Origin: Oscillospiraceae bacterium
Lineage (GTDB): Bacteria > Bacillota > Clostridia > Oscillospirales > CAG-272
DNA: 56,262 bases
Assembly (NCBI GenBank): GCA_015064205.1
Contig: SVSR01000006.1
Span: 1 to 56,262 of the forward strand
Direction of reading: 5' to 3'
A program made the position numbers and the translations under genes. The notes under the pieces were generated by a model. That model ran no database searches, was not told the origin of the DNA, and worked only from the letters and a program-made list of their open reading frames with translations. Of this stretch, positions 51,986 through 56,262 are shown in pieces (position 1 is the first letter of the stretch; every line of letters begins with the position of its first letter).

Positions 51986-54634
51986 ATGAAAAAAATACTG
52001 TCGTTATTGCTTGCTATGTTATTCATATTATCTTTACTACCTATGAATATCAGTGCGGGCGATGAAACCTATTTTTATGAAAAAGCTGACGATGACATAA
52101 TAGAAAGTTACTCTGCGGAAATCGACGCGAGAATTGATGCAATTCTAAATTCTCCAACCACGGTTGAGGTTACAGGTACTAAATACTACGTATCCTCAAG
52201 CTCGGGAAATGACAAAAACGACGGCCTTTCGCCGCAGACCGCATGGAAAACCATAGACAAGGTTAACGCTTTTAAGTATAATGCCGGTGACGGCGTATTC
52301 TTCAAGCGCGGTGATTCTTGGCGTACAGTGATCGCGCTTCAGGCAAAAAGCGGTGTTACATATTCCGCGTACGGCAGTGGCGCAAAGCCGAAGCTTATAT
52401 GCTCTGTTGATGCCTCGGGCTCTGAAAGATGGCTTGAGACTGAATATCCCAACATATACGTATATGCGGATTATATCGACTGGAATACAAGAAATATTGG
52501 TACAATTGTATTTGATGGCGGACGTGCTTGGGGCATTCACGTTTCGGCATACAACGACGGACGCCGCGTTGACAACGGAAATGTATTCAACGGACTTGAA
52601 TATTATGATACAGACAACGGCATGTTTACAGGTTATCAGGATCTTTCAGGAAACCTTGAGTTTTACCATGATAAAAAAGACGGTGCCGTATATCTCTACT
52701 GTAAGGAAGGTAATCCCGGCGACGTATTTTCTTCAATAGAGCTTACTGATGACACGGTAGGTATCAATCTTCAAAAGGATGCAACGGGTTATCAACACGA
52801 CATCGTTATCGATAACCTTGCGGTTTTCGGAACATCAAGCTCTGCTATTTCCAGCAGTAATGTAAAAAACGTAACAATTCAGTACTGTACCGTTGAATGG
52901 ATAGGTGGTTGCATTATCTGGGACTGGCCTTCAAGAGGATATGATTATCCGATACGGTACGGCAATGGTATTACTAACTACGCATCTTGCGAAAACCTTG
53001 TCATGAGATACAACTATGCATCCCAGGTTTACAACTGCTCATTCTCACAAAGATGTGAAAGTCCGGCAACATACATAAATCTTCAGATGTACGGCAACGT
53101 TTCCGAGTATAGCGGAACAGGTATAGAATTATACACCGGAAACGGCGGAAAGATGACAGGCGTACAAGTGTACGACAACCATTTCCGTTATCTTGGATAC
53201 GGATTCACACATCAGCGCCCCGGCGAAGGTGTAGGCGGAAGTACATATACGGGCTTAACTAATACAAGCATCAACTTTGATGGAAATGATTTTTATAATA
53301 ATGTAAGTCTTCTTCCCGGCGGATCAACTCACTCTATAAGAGCTCTTGGACCTCATCAGTATAATTTGCATGATAACACATATATTGCAAATGAAAATAT
53401 AACTATGGGCAGTTCCCTTCCTACAAACGTCAGAGAAGGAACAGGTCTAGGAAAATTTCTTTATAACGAAAGCAGCGTTGCTGTACTATCTTCTACGGGC
53501 TTAGAGCCTGGAGGAAAATTCTATTATGTCAATTTAACCGAAGCTGAAGAAGAGGCGCTTTATAAGCTTTATTCTCCTGATAACGGAGTTAAGGTTTTCA
53601 AGGACATTTCTGAAACATTCTGGGGAAGAGACGCTATTGACTATGTTGCGCTTAACGGACTCATGAGCGGTATGAAGGCGGACGAGTTTTCACCAAACAG
53701 CAAAATGACCCGTGCGATGCTTGTAACGGTTCTTTCAAGACTTGATAAAAATACTTCTAAAGATACAACAACATCTTTTGCTGACGTTAAGCCAACCGAC
53801 TGGTATGCGGCAGGTGTTGCGTGGGCTGAAAGAAACGGTATTGTAGCTAAAGGCGCATCGTTCAGGCCTAATGCCAACGCAACGAGGGAAGAAATGGCTG
53901 ATATGCTTTATAGATATGCTATATGTAAATTTAAGCAAGGAAGCCTTGATGGAGCTAAAGCGTTTGCTGATGAAGCTTCGATAACTGCATCATATAAAGA
54001 CGGTATAAAATTCTGTACTAAGAACGGTATAGTCGGCGGTTATTCCGATAATACTATCAAGCCTCGTAACGAAGCAACACGCGCCGAGGTTGCTACAATG
54101 ATAATGAGATTCGTTAAGTATTTAAGAAATGCCAAGATAGATACACAGGCTGCTGTCAACAATGCTAAAAAAGTCGTACTCAGCGGCGAGTCTCTTAAGG
54201 GTGTACTTGATAACAGTCTCGTAAGAGCTACCGTTGAGGCTGACGGTACTGTAAAATTTGTTCCCTTCAAGGATTCGGGATTGCCGTCAATCAGTATATT
54301 AAATGCTCTTAATACTTCATTTAAGTTTACTGATTATCCGTATGTTGCAATTAAATTCAATGCTAACCTGACAGACCCTAACATGGTAGTAAGAGTTTAT
54401 GTTGCAAATGATACCGGACGTACTCTCAAGGTTAAGCCGACAGATACGTCTATGGTTCTCAATCTTTCAGAATATGTTTCATCCATAAGCTCAGTTGATT
54501 ATTTGAATAATATGACTATCAAAATGATGCCGTGGGGCTCTTCAAGCAGAACTTTAAATTTTAATGATTATATTATCATCGACGAAATCGCTTTCTTTGA
54601 TAATATAACCGCAGCTCAGGAATATGTAAAATAA
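51986..54634 (+). CDS. Secreted right-handed beta-helix protein with three internal SLH domains
   Basis: An 882-residue cell-surface protein. Residues 1-25 are a signal peptide (MKKILSLLLAMLFILSLLP). Residues about 55-520 begin KYYVSSSSGNDKNDGLSPQTAWKTI-like, typical of DUF1565/pectate-lyase beta helices, with many Asn-rich turns, so it likely binds or cleaves polysaccharide. Three SLH repeats follow at about 536-585, 596-645 and 659-710 (FKDISETFWGRDAIDYVA, FADVKPTDWYAAGVAWAE, FADEASITASYKDGI), which anchor proteins to wall polymers. A C-terminal region of about 160 residues resembles a carbohydrate-binding beta sandwich. Having SLH repeats in the middle instead of at an end is unusual. Confidence 0.88.
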   Translation: MKKILSLLLAMLFILSLLPMNISAGDETYFYEKADDDIIESYSAEIDARIDAILNSPTTVEVTGTKYYVSSSSGNDKNDGLSPQTAWKTIDKVNAFKYNAGDGVFFKRGDSWRTVIALQAKSGVTYSAYGSGAKPKLICSVDASGSERWLETEYPNIYVYADYIDWNTRNIGTIVFDGGRAWGIHVSAYNDGRRVDNGNVFNGLEYYDTDNGMFTGYQDLSGNLEFYHDKKDGAVYLYCKEGNPGDVFSSIELTDDTVGINLQKDATGYQHDIVIDNLAVFGTSSSAISSSNVKNVTIQYCTVEWIGGCIIWDWPSRGYDYPIRYGNGITNYASCENLVMRYNYASQVYNCSFSQRCESPATYINLQMYGNVSEYSGTGIELYTGNGGKMTGVQVYDNHFRYLGYGFTHQRPGEGVGGSTYTGLTNTSINFDGNDFYNNVSLLPGGSTHSIRALGPHQYNLHDNTYIANENITMGSSLPTNVREGTGLGKFLYNESSVAVLSSTGLEPGGKFYYVNLTEAEEEALYKLYSPDNGVKVFKDISETFWGRDAIDYVALNGLMSGMKADEFSPNSKMTRAMLVTVLSRLDKNTSKDTTTSFADVKPTDWYAAGVAWAERNGIVAKGASFRPNANATREEMADMLYRYAICKFKQGSLDGAKAFADEASITASYKDGIKFCTKNGIVGGYSDNTIKPRNEATRAEVATMIMRFVKYLRNAKIDTQAAVNNAKKVVLSGESLKGVLDNSLVRATVEADGTVKFVPFKDSGLPSISILNALNTSFKFTDYPYVAIKFNANLTDPNMVVRVYVANDTGRTLKVKPTDTSMVLNLSEYVSSISSVDYLNNMTIKMMPWGSSSRTLNFNDYIIIDEIAFFDNITAAQEYVK

Positions 54635-54637
54635 GAA

Positions 54638-54680
54638 ATACAGCCGTACAACAGTTAGTTGTGCGGCTGTATTATTTTTA
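54638..54680. terminator. Bidirectional terminator
   Basis: Fifteen-base arms ATACAGCCGTACAAC (54638-54652) and GTTGTGCGGCTGTAT (54658-54672), with one G-U pair, enclose AGTTA and are followed by TATTTTTA. It lies between convergent genes. Confidence 0.9.
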
Positions 54681-54685
54681 TACTG

Positions 54686-56262
54686 TTACTTGTTTGCGAG
54701 AGATTTATAAACTTCATGCAGTGAAACTACCAAAGAAACAATCAGAAAAATTGCTATCAGAGCGCTTTTGCTCGGAACTACTACTCCCATTATTGCTCCA
54801 AGACCCGCAAACAGCATGGATGATCCGATAAATATCACCATACATATTATGCTCATAATAAAAAATGGATTTAGCGATACGCGACTTCGGTCAAATATGC
54901 TCACGTTGCATTTTACTTCTGCCAATGTGATTATTTGTAACAAGGTAAATGAAATAAACGCAATAGTGGTTAACTCAGTGCTGTCAACTAACAAATTCAC
55001 AAGCGACAGTACGGTTGGTATAAAGATAGTCATTACTGCCCAAAAAACTCCAAACAATATGTTTCTCGTGATAAATTTAGACATATTTTGCATATCATTC
55101 ATCGCCGTTTTATATTCGTCTATTGTTCTACTGTTTGGTCTTGAAAAAGAGATTGAAAGGATTGCGAGAAAATCAAAGAACAGTCCGCCTACAAGTATCT
55201 GAAGAGGCGTTAACATTATGTTTTTAGTGAATACCGAGTACAGAATTATAAATAGGCGTGCACATTGTACTCCAAATAAATAAGCAAACATGTTTATCAA
55301 ATTTCTGTATATTAGTTTAGATGTAAGTATACTTTTTTCTACTGAGAAAATACCACCGTCGCGACTGTTAGCACTATTCTTTTGGGGTATTATAACATCT
55401 GATTTGAAACGCAGAGCATCTGATGTATCATCGCCTTTTGTAGGCAGAATTTTAGCCCTGCTTTTTATTTTTTGAAGGTTATCCGGAATATCTGCGTATG
55501 TATATCCAATATCGGCTTGCTCTAATACTGAAATATCCGAAAGCGAGTCGGCACAATAAGCAACCTTATATCCGTTTTCTTTAAGAGCGTGTATTGCTTT
55601 GCGTAAAGAAGCGTTTTTTAAATCCAAATACACAGAGTAATTTGTTATAGTTGCTTTTAGTGCTTCATCGGTTAAAGAAGCGAGGGTGTTGTCGCTTAGT
55701 ATTTCGCCGTCAACGCTGCATATTCCAAGGCTTTTTGCGTATACAATGTCTTCAGCAGAGGCTCCGGTGGCATTCATAATAAGCTTGATTCCTGAACTTT
55801 TAAGCTTTTCTGCTGTTATCGCGCTTCCCTCAAGCAAGGGAGCTTTCAAGGAGATTAGCCCGAGTAATGACATGCTTTTTTCGCTTGCTACCGTATAATC
55901 ATCAGACATTATTTTGCTTTTTGTCGTTTTTATCATAGAAACAGCATAGACTGTTGTATTAACCCTCTCGTATTCTGATATTACAGAAATAAGATCTGCT
56001 TTGAGAGCCTGGTCTATAGGTATCTCGGTTGTTCCAATGCTGTATGTTGAACAATTTCCTATTACATATCTGGCGTTGCCTCGCATGTAAATCTTCACTT
56101 CAATATTTCCGTCATTATCAGGATTATCAATATCTTTTACTACTGAATAGCTGAATCTACGGTCATTTGAATTTCTGTGCATAACAAGCGGGTATTTCTC
56201 ATCAAGCGATATGTTGTATAAGCCGTATTTCTTCGCACAATCAACGATGGCCTCTTCGTCTT
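54686..56262 (-). CDS. P-type ATPase-like protein, C-terminal part (runs off the window)
   Basis: The frame stays open to the right edge, so the N-terminal half, with the phosphorylated DKTGT site, is outside the window. Visible are the end of the nucleotide-binding domain (RFSYSVVKD, then VKIYMRGNARYVI), a HAD-type phosphorylation domain and about six C-terminal membrane helices, as in cation-transporting P-type ATPases. Key motifs are eroded: TGD reads TGA (55759-55767) and GDGxND reads ADSLSD (55535-55552), which keeps both Asp but loses Gly and Asn. The conserved Lys after the P-domain hinge is also not obvious. It may be a divergent transporter or a pseudo-ATPase. Confidence 0.8.
   Translation of the reverse strand, partial: DEEAIVDCAKKYGLYNISLDEKYPLVMHRNSNDRRFSYSVVKDIDNPDNDGNIEVKIYMRGNARYVIGNCSTYSIGTTEIPIDQALKADLISVISEYERVNTTVYAVSMIKTTKSKIMSDDYTVASEKSMSLLGLISLKAPLLEGSAITAEKLKSSGIKLIMNATGASAEDIVYAKSLGICSVDGEILSDNTLASLTDEALKATITNYSVYLDLKNASLRKAIHALKENGYKVAYCADSLSDISVLEQADIGYTYADIPDNLQKIKSRAKILPTKGDDTSDALRFKSDVIIPQKNSANSRDGGIFSVEKSILTSKLIYRNLINMFAYLFGVQCARLFIILYSVFTKNIMLTPLQILVGGLFFDFLAILSISFSRPNSRTIDEYKTAMNDMQNMSKFITRNILFGVFWAVMTIFIPTVLSLVNLLVDSTELTTIAFISFTLLQIITLAEVKCNVSIFDRSRVSLNPFFIMSIICMVIFIGSSMLFAGLGAIMGVVVPSKSALIAIFLIVSLVVSLHEVYKSLANK

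Noticed and set aside
1-56262. tRNA, rRNA or CRISPR genes
   Set aside because: Scanning the gaps by eye showed no cloverleaf ends, rRNA-like blocks or regularly spaced repeats; a covariance-model search would settle small RNAs.

Overview
The window is about 56 kb of chromosome from a low-GC, Gram-positive, fermentative anaerobe. It is most likely a member of the Clostridia, of the Oscillospirales/Ruminococcaceae kind, though the lineage is inference. Supporting signs are strong GGAGG-type ribosome binding sites, TTGACA/TATAAT promoters with 17-bp spacing, TTG and GTG starts, HprK, an ECF transporter core, an LCP wall enzyme, UppP, an SLH-domain surface protein, alpha2-type glycyl-tRNA synthetase, L-lactate dehydrogenase and a DUF5711-like gene. 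I see no rRNA, tRNA, CRISPR array, insertion sequence or prophage. Coding density is high and no gap between genes exceeds 300 bases.

Region 1 (1-11.6 kb): a nuclease-like orphan gene faces ldh. A long leftward series follows, polA-ruvC-ruvA-ruvB-rRNA methyltransferase-ecfA1-ecfA2-ecfT-truA-mntP, combining DNA repair, RNA modification and vitamin/metal transport and ending at a clear terminator. Region 2 (11.7-21.3 kb): a rightward trio (DUF5711-like, CvpA, zinc-finger ClpE-like unfoldase) ends in an unusual set of three hairpins. After it come a cytidylate-kinase-like gene, an S1-domain protein, a diacylglycerol glycosyltransferase, the rsmI/trmN6-like pair and a tiny Asn/Gln-repeat peptide. 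Region 3 (21.3-28.4 kb): a leftward operon apgM-lepB-two unknown membrane proteins-topB-SGNH hydrolase.

Region 4 (28.5-32.4 kb): prfB without the usual programmed frameshift, a split transketolase and a PHP-domain phosphoesterase. Region 5 (32.4-37.7 kb) is the most interesting metabolic island. It has two xylose-isomerase-like TIM barrels, a Gfo/Idh/MocA dehydrogenase, NagA, and a fusion of an XRE helix-turn-helix to a BadF-type sugar-kinase fold. All five are read from one strong promoter whose -10 box lies inside a perfect 15-bp palindrome. The layout suggests a self-regulated pathway for a modified amino sugar or glycoside, possibly through a keto-sugar intermediate. No transporter, glycosidase or NagB is linked.

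Region 6 (37.7-46.9 kb): an EamA transporter, tpiA, pgk (with an inserted charged helix), uppP, a U32 peptidase-family protein, an aminotransferase with its Lrp-type regulator, a MutS-like ATPase and a cyclophilin. Region 7 (47-56.3 kb): an MFS transporter, hprK, an LCP gene broken by a one-base frameshift, glyS, a large secreted beta-helix/SLH protein, and the C-terminal part of a P-type ATPase-like protein with eroded motifs that runs off the right edge.
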